In this document: in pieces, positions 1-6,385 of the stretch | Layout of the letters: the number at the start of each line of letters is the position of its first letter | Numbering within the stretch: position 1 is the stretch's first letter | NCBI GenBank assembly: GCA_947460525.1 | Contig: CANHIV010000052.1 | Span: 1-6,892, forward strand | Direction: 5' to 3' | DNA length: 6,892 nucleotides | Source: Flavobacteriales bacterium | GTDB lineage: Bacteria; Bacteroidota; Bacteroidia; Flavobacteriales_D; Sanyastnellaceae | Translations under genes and position numbers: made by a program | The notes under the pieces: model-generated | Told to the model about the DNA's origin: nothing | Database searches by the model: none | Seen by the model: only the letters and a program-made list of their open reading frames with translations

Positions 1-718
1 CAAGACTTTCCATCACGTCCTCTGCAATACCTACCCCATCCTGGCCATCACAATTTTCATCTATGCCATTGCCCGTGATATCCTCAGCGTTAGGGTACGC
101 ATTTGGATTCAAGTCGTCACAATCCGTTCCATCGGGTATATATCCAGTTTGCGATTCACACAGATAAACGCCCATGTCGGGATTGCCATATCCATCGCCA
201 TCCTGATCTTCAAAATACATGGAAGCTTCTTGAACACTTGACGTCATGTCATTGCAATCTAAATTGTTGTCAACACCGCAAGGATCTGCAATGGCAGAGC
301 CCCAACCATCGGCATCCAAATCTTGGTAGGTAACCAAATTATCATCGCAATCTTCCATATTGGTTACAAATCCTGGTTGCTCAAAACAATCCATGACCAA
401 GACATTGGCGTCCCCATAGCCATCGAAATCCGCATCCATATAAAAGCTCAATTGCACAAACTCATCCACTTCACCCCCGTTGCAATTGTCATCTAGATAA
501 TTACAAATTTCCACCGCGGCTGGATTGATCGTCGGGTCAAAATCATCACAATCACCAGGCGTCAAGGTCGTCCCAGGCGGAACTATATCGCAAGGACTCT
601 CCGTAAAACTCAAATCATCTCCATATCCGTCCATATCCGCATCGGAATAAAACATACACGTCTGACTTTGAGCGACGGTAAAAAAGAAAAGAGAAAGAAA
701 TAAAATTACATTTCGCAT
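1..718 (-). CDS. Secreted MopE-like Asp/Cys-repeat protein (metal-binding type), 3' end outside window
   Basis: An uninterrupted reading frame runs leftward from an ATG at 718-716 to the window edge, giving 239 residues with no stop. Residues 1-19 look like a signal peptide: a short basic start (MRN), a hydrophobic core (VILFLSLFFFTVA) and a likely cut near AQS/Q. The rest is acidic and built of repeats that alternate a D-x-D-x-D-G-(Y/W)-G loop (residues 26-34, 95-103, 133-141, 171-179) with a D-C-(D/N)-D segment (56-59, 123-126, 154-157, 199-202). Two longer units end in a N-x-(I/L)-D-(D/E)-N-C-(N/D)-G motif (around 74-81 and 217-225). This matches the pattern annotated as a putative metal-binding motif, MopE-like, and resembles thrombospondin type 3 calcium loops. 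The protein is presumably exported and binds Ca2+ or another metal; its biological role is unknown. In Bacteroidota such proteins often end in a type IX secretion sorting domain, which would lie off the left edge and cannot be confirmed. Confidence 0.85.
   Translation of the reverse strand, partial: MRNVILFLSLFFFTVAQSQTCMFYSDADMDGYGDDLSFTESPCDIVPPGTTLTPGDCDDFDPTINPAAVEICNYLDDNCNGGEVDEFVQLSFYMDADFDGYGDANVLVMDCFEQPGFVTNMEDCDDNLVTYQDLDADGWGSAIADPCGVDNNLDCNDMTSSVQEASMYFEDQDGDGYGNPDMGVYLCESQTGYIPDGTDCDDLNPNAYPNAEDITGNGIDENCDGQDGVGIAEDVMESL
662..718 (-). other. Predicted signal peptide region of the repeat protein
   Basis: Codons 1-19 on the minus strand encode one positive charge, then about 13 hydrophobic residues rich in Leu and Phe, then AQSQ just before the first Cys at residue 21. 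A signal peptidase I cut after Ala16 or Ser18 fits. A lipoprotein signal is less likely because no canonical L-x-x-C lipobox sits at that Cys (the preceding residues are SQT). Confidence 0.7.
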
Positions 719-735
719 AAAAACAAATTTAACCT

Positions 736-747
736 AGGTCAAGGTCA
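736..747 (+). repeat. Tandem AGGTCA pair in the divergent intergenic region
   Basis: Two directly adjacent copies of AGGTCA (736-741 and 742-747) lie between the two divergent genes, 14 bases upstream of the proposed rimP -33 element. Their place suggests a possible protein-binding site, but no regulator can be named, and two hexamers side by side may be chance. Confidence 0.5.
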
Positions 748-760
748 AAATGAAATTAAG

Positions 761-792
761 TTTTGTACAAGTAAAGACTTAACCTATCTTTG
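761..792 (+). promoter_or_regulatory. Bacteroidota-type promoter candidate for the rimP operon
   Basis: TATCTTTG at 785-792 fits the Bacteroidota -7 consensus TAnnTTTG exactly. TTTTG at 761-765 supplies the TTG of the -33 element, with 19 nt between the two, inside the usual range. Transcription would start a few bases downstream of 792, near 797-799, leaving a leader of roughly 50 nt before the rimP ATG. The -33 element overlaps the 8-bp palindrome TTGTACAA (763-770). The match is by eye; no start site has been mapped. Confidence 0.65.
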
Positions 793-802
793 CACTGCAT
801 TT

Positions 803-840
803 GAGAGAGTAACAGAGGGGTGGAAGCCCCTCTTTCTTTT
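803..840 (+). promoter_or_regulatory. Terminator-like hairpin in the rimP-nusA-infB leader (possible attenuator)
   Basis: A 7-bp stem is formed by AGAGGGG (814-820) and CCCCTCT (827-833) around a 6-nt loop (821-826), followed at once by TTTCTTTTG (834-841). This has the form of an intrinsic terminator with a slightly broken T tract, yet it lies inside the predicted leader, between promoter and first start codon. An upstream segment, GAGAGAG (803-809), can pair with CTCTTTC (830-836) over seven positions including one G-U wobble. That pairing would compete with the 3' arm of the hairpin. Since the operon encodes NusA, which acts at pauses and hairpin terminators, feedback attenuation is a reasonable idea, but it is inference. 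The structure could instead only protect the mRNA end or affect translation. Confidence 0.5.
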
Positions 841-850
841 GCTAAATATT

Positions 851-1318
851 ATGATTACCAAGGAAACCGTCGCTTCATTCGTTGCTCCTCTTTTGGAGGA
901 TTCAGACTTATTTATTGTTGATATCCAGATAAATCCTGGCAATGCAATCGAGGTATTGGTTGACCGCGACAGTGGTTTAACCATCGACGATTGCAAAAAA
1001 GTAAGTCGCGCAATCGAAGGTTCTCTGGACCGTGAAGTGGAGGATTTCTCTTTGGAGGTATCTTCTCCCGGTGTGGGTAAGCCTCTAATGGTGAAAAGAC
1101 AATATTTTAAGAATGTGGGTCGCAACGTGGCCATAAAAACAATGGATGGACAAAAAATCGAGGGTCAACTAACCTTGGCCAACGAAGAAAATATTCAGGT
1201 GGATTTTCGAGAAAAAGAATTGGTGCCTGGAAAAAAAACAAAGCAATGGGTGGAAAAAAAAGTTGTTCTAGCCTACGCTGAAATTAAAGAAACCAAAATA
1301 ACGATTAGCTTCAAATAA
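851..1318 (+). CDS. rimP: Ribosome maturation factor RimP
   Basis: This 155-residue protein has the family's usual length. RimP is a cytoplasmic factor that binds the free 30S subunit and helps its late maturation. Residues 1-75 form the N-terminal alpha/beta domain, with the characteristic segment T-I-D-D-C (44-48), S-R-x-I-E (52-56) and the hallmark LEVSSPG at 68-74. Residues 76-155 form the SH3-like C-terminal domain, with a Lys-rich insertion around 121-137 and the terminal strand ITISFK. The ATG at 851 is preferred over an in-frame TTG at 839: it gives the normal RimP beginning, and the longer start would fall within the T-rich tail of the leader hairpin. No Shine-Dalgarno sequence is seen; the start context is A/T-rich, as usual in Bacteroidota. 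It is first in the operon, 12 nt ahead of nusA. Two A8 runs (1231-1238 and 1254-1261) lie in the Lys-rich part. Confidence 0.95.
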   Translation: MITKETVASFVAPLLEDSDLFIVDIQINPGNAIEVLVDRDSGLTIDDCKKVSRAIEGSLDREVEDFSLEVSSPGVGKPLMVKRQYFKNVGRNVAIKTMDGQKIEGQLTLANEENIQVDFREKELVPGKKTKQWVEKKVVLAYAEIKETKITISFK

Positions 1319-1330
1319 AAATTAAGTGCT

Positions 1331-2566
1331 ATGAAAGGCGTTAACCTTTTAGAATCTTTCGGTGAATTCAAGGAATTCAAGAATATCGACCGCGAAACGG
1401 TAACCAACATCTTAGCGGATGTTTTCCGCAACATGATCCTTAAAAGATGGGGAGCAGAAGATGGATTTGACATTATCATCAACGCAGAGCGTGGTGACTT
1501 GGAAATTTGGAGAACCCGTGAAATCGTTCCCGACGGTGAATTAGAAGATGAGGTGGCCCAAATCGAAGTGAGCATGGCACGCAAGTCTGTTCCCGATTTG
1601 GAAGTGGGTGAAGAGTTGATCGAGGAAATCAGAATCGAAGATTTTGGTCGCCGCAATGTTTTGGCGATGCGTCAAAACTTGACTTCTCGCATCATCGAAA
1701 TGGAGAAAGACCATATCTATCAAAAATACCGTGAGCGCGTTGGGGAAATTATCTCTGGTGAAGTTTACCAAGTTTGGAAAAAAGAGATTTTGGTTTTGGA
1801 TGATGAGAACAATGAATTGATTCTTCCAAAAGAGCAACAAATCCCTGCTGACTTTTACAAGAAAGGCGACACATTGCGCGCTGTTGTATCCAAAGTAGAA
1901 ATGCGTGGAAATACACCGCAGATCATTTTGTCTCGCACAGCACCAGAGTTCTTGGAAAAATTATTTGAACAAGAAGTTCCTGAAGTTTTCGATGGTTTGA
2001 TCACCATTAAAAACATCGTACGTGAGCCAGGAGAGCGTGCCAAAGTAGCCGTTGAAAGCTATGATGACCGTATTGATCCAGTAGGTGCATGCGTGGGAAT
2101 GAAGGGATCTAGAATTCACGGTATCGTTCGTGAATTGCGCAATGAAAATATTGATGTTATTCAATACACTACCAACGAGCAACTTTTGATTTCAAGAGCA
2201 TTGGCTCCTGCCAAAGTGAGTTCCATTACTTTGGACAAAGAGAACAAAAAAGCTGACGTATTCTTAAAACCAGACCAAGTATCATTGGCCATTGGTAAGG
2301 GTGGACACAACATCCGTTTGGCGGGTCGTTTGTGCGGATTTGAAATCGATGTTTACCGTGAAACCGAAGCTGATTTGGATGATGTTGATTTGGAAGAATT
2401 CTCTGACGAAATCGACAGCTGGATCATCGACGAATTGAAAGCTGTGGGTTGTGATACAGCGCGCTCAGTATTGGATTTGTCAAAAGATGAGTTGGTGCGT
2501 AGAACAGATTTAGAAGAAGAAACCATTGATGAGGTTTTGCAAATTTTGCGCTCTGAGTTTGAATAA
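1331..2566 (+). CDS. nusA: Transcription termination/antitermination factor NusA
   Basis: NusA binds RNA polymerase and nascent RNA to modulate pausing, intrinsic termination and antitermination. The 411-residue protein shows the expected order. An N-terminal polymerase-binding domain (about 1-130) includes the F-D-I-I-I-N strand (46-51) and the F-G-R-R segment (105-108). An S1 domain spans about 135-203. KH1 carries GMKGSR at 256-261, preceded by D-D-R-I-D-P-V-G-A-C-V. KH2 carries GKGGHN at 322-327. A C-terminal helix-hairpin-helix-like acidic module (about 356-411) contains R-R-T-D-L-E-E-E-T. It is shorter than E. coli NusA (495 residues), which has two C-terminal acidic repeats; here only one such module fits, as I recall for Bacteroidota. 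The start has no Shine-Dalgarno sequence. The gene follows rimP by 12 nt and precedes infB by 59 nt, with no terminator in either gap. Confidence 0.97.
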   Translation: MKGVNLLESFGEFKEFKNIDRETVTNILADVFRNMILKRWGAEDGFDIIINAERGDLEIWRTREIVPDGELEDEVAQIEVSMARKSVPDLEVGEELIEEIRIEDFGRRNVLAMRQNLTSRIIEMEKDHIYQKYRERVGEIISGEVYQVWKKEILVLDDENNELILPKEQQIPADFYKKGDTLRAVVSKVEMRGNTPQIILSRTAPEFLEKLFEQEVPEVFDGLITIKNIVREPGERAKVAVESYDDRIDPVGACVGMKGSRIHGIVRELRNENIDVIQYTTNEQLLISRALAPAKVSSITLDKENKKADVFLKPDQVSLAIGKGGHNIRLAGRLCGFEIDVYRETEADLDDVDLEEFSDEIDSWIIDELKAVGCDTARSVLDLSKDELVRRTDLEEETIDEVLQILRSEFE

Positions 2567-2625
2567 AACTCTGCCATTATTATAGGGATGAGGGGAAAGG
2601 AAAGTTTTAAAAAGAAAAAAATCAA

Positions 2626-5451
2626 ATGTCAGAAACAAAGGGACCGCAACGATTAGGAAAAGCAGCCACTCAATTAAATGTGAGTAAGGACACGATTGTA
2701 GAATTCTTGGCAAAAAAAGGATTCTCAGTTGAAAATAATCCCATGGCCAAAATAGAGGCTGAGGTATATGATGTTCTTCTTGCTGAGTTTGCTGGAGACC
2801 AACAAGCCAAGGAAAAAACCAAGGCCGTTGCTACCAAGTACAAAGAATCTCGTGAAACCATCACGATTCAAGACTCCAAAAAGAAGTCAGATGTTATCGA
2901 AGAGGAAAGTCAGGAAATCGACTTAACTCAATTCAAAAGAAAACGCCCAGAATCAACTTCAAGCGTTTTAGATACACCCGCTCCAACAGAGGAGAGTGCA
3001 GAAGTATCTGCACCTGAGGTAACACCCGCTCCTGAAGAAAAGTTTGAAGGTCAAAACGAAGTGAAAATCGTTGGAAAAATAGACCTTTCTACTATCCAAT
3101 CCGGAAGAGGCAAGAAGAAAAAAGAAGTTGCTCCTGTCAAAGAAACCAAATCAGAGAAAGTCGATAGCAAGAAGGTTATCGAAGAAAAAGTGGAAGCCAT
3201 TGCTCCAGCTCCAGAAGTTACAGCCCCTCAAGAGGTTGCTGCTCCTGTTGTTGTAGCTCCTGCCCCAGTTGTCCCTGAGGAAAAAGAATTGATACGGGTT
3301 AACGTAGAACGTCTTGCTGGACCAAAAGTCATGGGTAAAATTGTTTTACCTGTTGAGCAAGAAAAGAAAAAGCCAGATCAAAAAACGGCGGATGATAACA
3401 AAGAGAAGCGCAAGCGCAAGCGCGTTTCAAAAGTGGATATTACCCGTCAGCAAGAAATTGACAAGCGTACACAAAATCGTCCTGGTGGAACCGGTGGTCC
3501 TGGTGGCCATCATCGTCCTGGTCAAGCTGCTGCTGGACCTAAGCCACCGATGAGTGAGCAAGACATTCAAAACAAGATCAAAGAGACTTTGGCGCGCCTT
3601 GGCGGTCAAGGAAAATCTAAATCTTCCAAAAATCGTCGTGACAAGCGTGATCAAAATGCACGTAAGTTCGAAGAAAAACGTATTCGCGAAGCTGAAGAAA
3701 ATGCTATCCTGAAATTGACCGAATTCGTTACGGTATCTGAGTTGGCCAACATGATGAATCGCCAACCTACCGAGATCATCGCAGCTTGTATGCAGTTGGG
3801 AATTTTTGCATCCATCAACCAACGTTTGGATGCGGAAACCATTCAGATCATCGCTGAAGAATTTGGATTTGAAATACAATTTGTAAGCGCTGAAGTATCT
3901 GAATCTTCTTTTGAAGAAGGCGATACTGAAGATGCAATGGTAACTCGTCCGCCTGTTGTTACAGTAATGGGACACGTTGACCACGGTAAGACGTCATTAC
4001 TTGACTTTATTCGTAAAGCCAACGTTGTGGCAGGTGAAGCCGGTGGTATCACTCAGCACATGGGTGCATATAGTGTAAAACTTCCAACTGGAAAGCAAAT
4101 TACATTCATTGATACACCAGGTCACGAAGCGTTCACCGCGATGCGTGCACGTGGTGCTCAAGTTACCGACTTAGCGATTATCGTTATTGCTGCAGATGAC
4201 AACGTCATGCCGCAAACAAAAGAGGCCATCTCTCACGCGCAAGCTGCAGGAGTGCCTATGATTTTTGCTTACAATAAAATGGATAGAGCTGAAGCGAATC
4301 CTGATCGTATTCGTGAACAGCTATCGGCCATGAACATCTTGGTTGAAGAATGGGGTGGTAAATTCCAGTCGCAAGAAATTGCAGCTAAAAAAGGAATGAA
4401 CATCGATAAGCTTTTGGAAAAAGTTGTTCTAGAAGCAGAAATGCTTGACTTAAAAGCCAATCCTAACAAGCGTGCCAATGGTACCATCATTGAAGCTTCT
4501 TTGGACAAGGGACGTGGATTTATCACCACATGTTTGGTTTCTTCAGGAACCATGCGCATAGGTGATCCTATTCTTGCAGGTCAATGGAGCGGTCGTGTTC
4601 GTGCGATGTTCAATGAGCGTGGACAGAAAATTGAAGAGGCGGGTCCCGCAACTCCAGTTTCTATCCTCGGATTTGAAGGCGCACCAAATGCAGGAGACAA
4701 GTTCTTTGTATTTGAAGATGAGCGTGAGGCACGCGAAATAGCTACCAAGCGTCAACAATTGCAACGTGAGCAAAGTGTAAGAACCAAGAAGCATTTGACC
4801 ATCGAAGAAATTGGTCGTCGTATCGCTCTTGGTGATTTCAAAGAATTGAATTTGATTGTAAAAGGAGACGTGGATGGTTCTGTTGAAGCATTGGTTGATA
4901 GCTTGCAAAAACTATCTACTGACAAGGTTCAAGTAAGCATCGTTCACAAAGGCGTGGGTCAGATCTCAGAAAGTGATGTATTGTTGGCCTCTGCTTCAGA
5001 TGCCATCATCGTTGGTTTCCAAGTTCGTCCTAGCACCGGAGCTCGCAAATTGGCTGAAGCTGAAGAAATTCAAATCCGTCAATATAGCATCATCTACAAG
5101 GCCATTGAGGAAATCAAGGAAGCCATGGAGGGCATGTTGTCCATGAAGATCGAAGAGAAAGTTGTTGGTACTGCTGAAATTCGCGAGACTTTCAAAATCA
5201 CCAAAGTGGGTACCATTGCTGGATGTTTTGTTCAAGATGGAAAAATCAACAGAAACAACAAGGTTCGAATTATTCGCGACGGTATCGTAATGTACTCTGG
5301 TAACCTCGGCTCTTTGAAACGCTTTAAAGATGATGTGAAAGATGTAACCAAAGGTTATGAGTGTGGTTTGAATATCGATAAATTTAACGACATCCGTGTG
5401 GGTGACATCGTAGAAGCTTTTGAAGAAGTAGAAGTTAAGCAGACACTTTAA
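2626..5451 (+). CDS. infB: Translation initiation factor IF-2
   Basis: IF-2 is the GTPase that brings fMet-tRNA to the 30S subunit and promotes subunit joining. The 941-residue protein has an IF2 N-terminal module (about 5-55), then a long low-complexity linker (60-350) of Lys/Glu- and Pro/Ala/Val-rich stretches, a KRKRKRV patch (261-267) and a Gly-rich strip (286-300). A second IF2_N helical module lies at about 362-415. The G domain follows: G1 GHVDHGKT (449-456), the switch I region around GGITQHMG (473-480), G3 DTPGHE (496-501) and G4 NKMD (550-553). In the G5 position the usual Ser-Ala-Lys reads Ala-Ala-Lys (586-588). Domain II, domain III (with [10 protein letters not shown], 747-756) and C-terminal beta-barrel domain IV (about 845-941) complete it. 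The start is preceded by an A-rich tract without a Shine-Dalgarno sequence. Its TAA shares one base with the pssA ATG. Confidence 0.97.
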   Translation: MSETKGPQRLGKAATQLNVSKDTIVEFLAKKGFSVENNPMAKIEAEVYDVLLAEFAGDQQAKEKTKAVATKYKESRETITIQDSKKKSDVIEEESQEIDLTQFKRKRPESTSSVLDTPAPTEESAEVSAPEVTPAPEEKFEGQNEVKIVGKIDLSTIQSGRGKKKKEVAPVKETKSEKVDSKKVIEEKVEAIAPAPEVTAPQEVAAPVVVAPAPVVPEEKELIRVNVERLAGPKVMGKIVLPVEQEKKKPDQKTADDNKEKRKRKRVSKVDITRQQEIDKRTQNRPGGTGGPGGHHRPGQAAAGPKPPMSEQDIQNKIKETLARLGGQGKSKSSKNRRDKRDQNARKFEEKRIREAEENAILKLTEFVTVSELANMMNRQPTEIIAACMQLGIFASINQRLDAETIQIIAEEFGFEIQFVSAEVSESSFEEGDTEDAMVTRPPVVTVMGHVDHGKTSLLDFIRKANVVAGEAGGITQHMGAYSVKLPTGKQITFIDTPGHEAFTAMRARGAQVTDLAIIVIAADDNVMPQTKEAISHAQAAGVPMIFAYNKMDRAEANPDRIREQLSAMNILVEEWGGKFQSQEIAAKKGMNIDKLLEKVVLEAEMLDLKANPNKRANGTIIEASLDKGRGFITTCLVSSGTMRIGDPILAGQWSGRVRAMFNERGQKIEEAGPATPVSILGFEGAPNAGDKFFVFEDEREAREIATKRQQLQREQSVRTKKHLTIEEIGRRIALGDFKELNLIVKGDVDGSVEALVDSLQKLSTDKVQVSIVHKGVGQISESDVLLASASDAIIVGFQVRPSTGARKLAEAEEIQIRQYSIIYKAIEEIKEAMEGMLSMKIEEKVVGTAEIRETFKITKVGTIAGCFVQDGKINRNNKVRIIRDGIVMYSGNLGSLKRFKDDVKDVTKGYECGLNIDKFNDIRVGDIVEAFEEVEVKQTL
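3406..3423 (+). repeat. Three tandem AAGCGC copies within infB
   Basis: Three perfect copies of the hexamer AAGCGC encode Lys-Arg-Lys-Arg-Lys-Arg at IF-2 residues 261-266, inside the disordered linker. The unit is a multiple of three, so gain or loss of a copy would keep the frame and only change the length of the basic patch. Confidence 0.9.
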
Positions 5452-6134
5452 TGAAATCTTGGATTCCCAACGGCATAACATTAGGCAACCTAATATTAGG
5501 CTGTTGGGCAATTTTATTTATACCTGTCAATCCCATTTATAGTATTTATTGTGTTATCGGAGCAGCTGTACTCGACTTCTTTGATGGCTTTGCTGCGCGA
5601 TTGTTGGGTGTTTCATCGCCACTAGGTGCACAATTGGATTCTTTGGCAGATGTTGTTTCATTTGGAGTCGTACCCAGTTTATGGGCCTATCACCTGCTCC
5701 CTCACTCAGGCATCAATAGTTTTTTACCCTTTCTCATAGCTGCCGGCGCGGCATACAGATTGGCACGATTCAATTTAGATCCTGCCAATTCAAGTGGTCA
5801 TTTCAAGGGACTTCCAGTTCCCTCCAACGCGATCATCTGGATGGGCGTTGTTGGATATGCTAGTACTAACTATGTAGACATCCCCAATTCCATCGTTTAT
5901 TTTCTCATCGCACTTACTACATTGCTCATGATTTCCACTACACCATTGCTTAGCTTAAAATTCAAAGGCATGGGATGGAAGGGACAAGAAATCATTTGGA
6001 CATTGATTATCTCATCCGTATTGATTTTGGGAATTGCGTATTTCTTTTTTGAATCAATTTACCTTGGATTGATGGGTGTAATGGCGATGTATTTAATTTT
6101 GTCGTTGTCTTATTATAAAAAAATATCGTCATGA
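5451..6134 (+). CDS. pssA: CDP-diacylglycerol-serine O-phosphatidyltransferase (phosphatidylserine synthase, CDP-alcohol type)
   Basis: This integral membrane enzyme joins CDP-diacylglycerol and serine to give phosphatidylserine and CMP, the step before phosphatidylethanolamine. The 227-residue protein carries the full CDP-alcohol phosphotransferase signature: D42-x2-D45-G46-x2-A49-R50-x8-G59-x3-D63-x3-D67. The aspartates are the metal and catalytic ligands in this family. The R103-L-A-R-F segment and GLPVP (120-124) favour the serine-using subgroup over phosphatidylglycerophosphate synthase. Hydrophobic segments lie at about 8-27, 29-44, 88-106, 127-142, 147-168, 182-200 and 202-221. The N-terminal IPNGITLGNLILG is typical of the first helix. 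The ATG overlaps the infB stop by one base (TAATG) and the TGA overlaps the purS start by four (ATGA), so translation is probably coupled on both sides. No phosphatidylserine decarboxylase gene lies in the window. Confidence 0.92.
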   Translation: MKSWIPNGITLGNLILGCWAILFIPVNPIYSIYCVIGAAVLDFFDGFAARLLGVSSPLGAQLDSLADVVSFGVVPSLWAYHLLPHSGINSFLPFLIAAGAAYRLARFNLDPANSSGHFKGLPVPSNAIIWMGVVGYASTNYVDIPNSIVYFLIALTTLLMISTTPLLSLKFKGMGWKGQEIIWTLIISSVLILGIAYFFFESIYLGLMGVMAMYLILSLSYYKKISS

Positions 6135-6385
6135 AATTCAAAGCAGAAATTGATGTAATGCCATTAGAGGCATTGTTAGACCCACAAGGAAAAGCAGTCA
6201 CCTCCTCAATGGTAAACCTAGGTTTATCGGCTATCAGCAATGTTCGTATCGGCAAACACATGACCTTGTGGTTGGATGCAGAAAGCATTGAAAAAGCCAA
6301 TGAAATGGTAGATCAAGCTTGTCAAAAATTGCTTTGCAATGCCATTATGGAGCAATACCATTTCAGCGTTGAGCAAATAGGATGA
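6131..6385 (+). CDS. purS: Phosphoribosylformylglycinamidine synthase subunit PurS
   Basis: PurS is the small subunit that bridges PurQ (glutaminase) and small PurL (synthetase) in the FGAM synthase complex of purine synthesis, step 4. The 84-residue length is typical. Recognisable family features are the first strand [10 protein letters not shown] (2-11), L-L-D-P-Q-G-K-A-V (15-23), the strand V-R-I-G-K-H-M-T-L (38-46) and the closing K-L-L-C-N-A-I-M-E segment (66-74). The protein is soluble and acts in the cytoplasm. It starts inside the pssA stop (ATGA, 4-nt overlap) and ends inside the hemL start (ATGA again). Neither purQ nor purL is present in the window, so its partners must be encoded elsewhere, off the right edge or at another locus. 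A standalone PurS implies that this organism uses the three-subunit enzyme and not the single large PurL. Confidence 0.9.
   Translation: MKFKAEIDVMPLEALLDPQGKAVTSSMVNLGLSAISNVRIGKHMTLWLDAESIEKANEMVDQACQKLLCNAIMEQYHFSVEQIG

Noticed and set aside
103..333. 76-codon open frame on the plus strand inside the leftward repeat gene.
   Set aside because: Its His/Cys/Arg-rich product mirrors the Asp codons (GAT/GAC) of the opposite strand; the minus-strand frame has a signal peptide and repeats.
719..731. Promoter for the leftward secreted gene: TAAATTTG on the minus strand (731-724) fits TAnnTTTG.
   Set aside because: The nearest TTG upstream is only 14 nt away, shorter than usual, and the start of transcription would fall almost on the ATG, leaving no leader. 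The evidence is too weak to list it as a feature.
839..850. TTG at 839 as the start of rimP, adding four residues (MLNI).
   Set aside because: It lies in the T-rich tail of the leader hairpin, and the ATG at 851 gives the normal RimP N-terminus.
2589..2603. GAGGGGAAAGGAAAG as a Shine-Dalgarno site for infB.
   Set aside because: It ends more than 20 nt before the ATG, too far for ribosome binding, and the other genes here show no Shine-Dalgarno sequence.
2567..2625. Terminator or promoter between nusA and infB.
   Set aside because: The 59-nt gap is purine- and A-rich with no hairpin plus T run, and no TAnnTTTG element with a matching TTG; read-through is the simplest view.
3427..3984. 185-codon open frame on the minus strand opposite infB.
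   Set aside because: It lies wholly within infB, its product has no recognisable domain, and its composition is what the complement of a Lys/Glu-rich gene gives.
4996..5511. 171-codon open frame on the minus strand across the infB-pssA junction.
   Set aside because: Antisense to two well-identified genes, no recognisable motif, no start context; a shadow.
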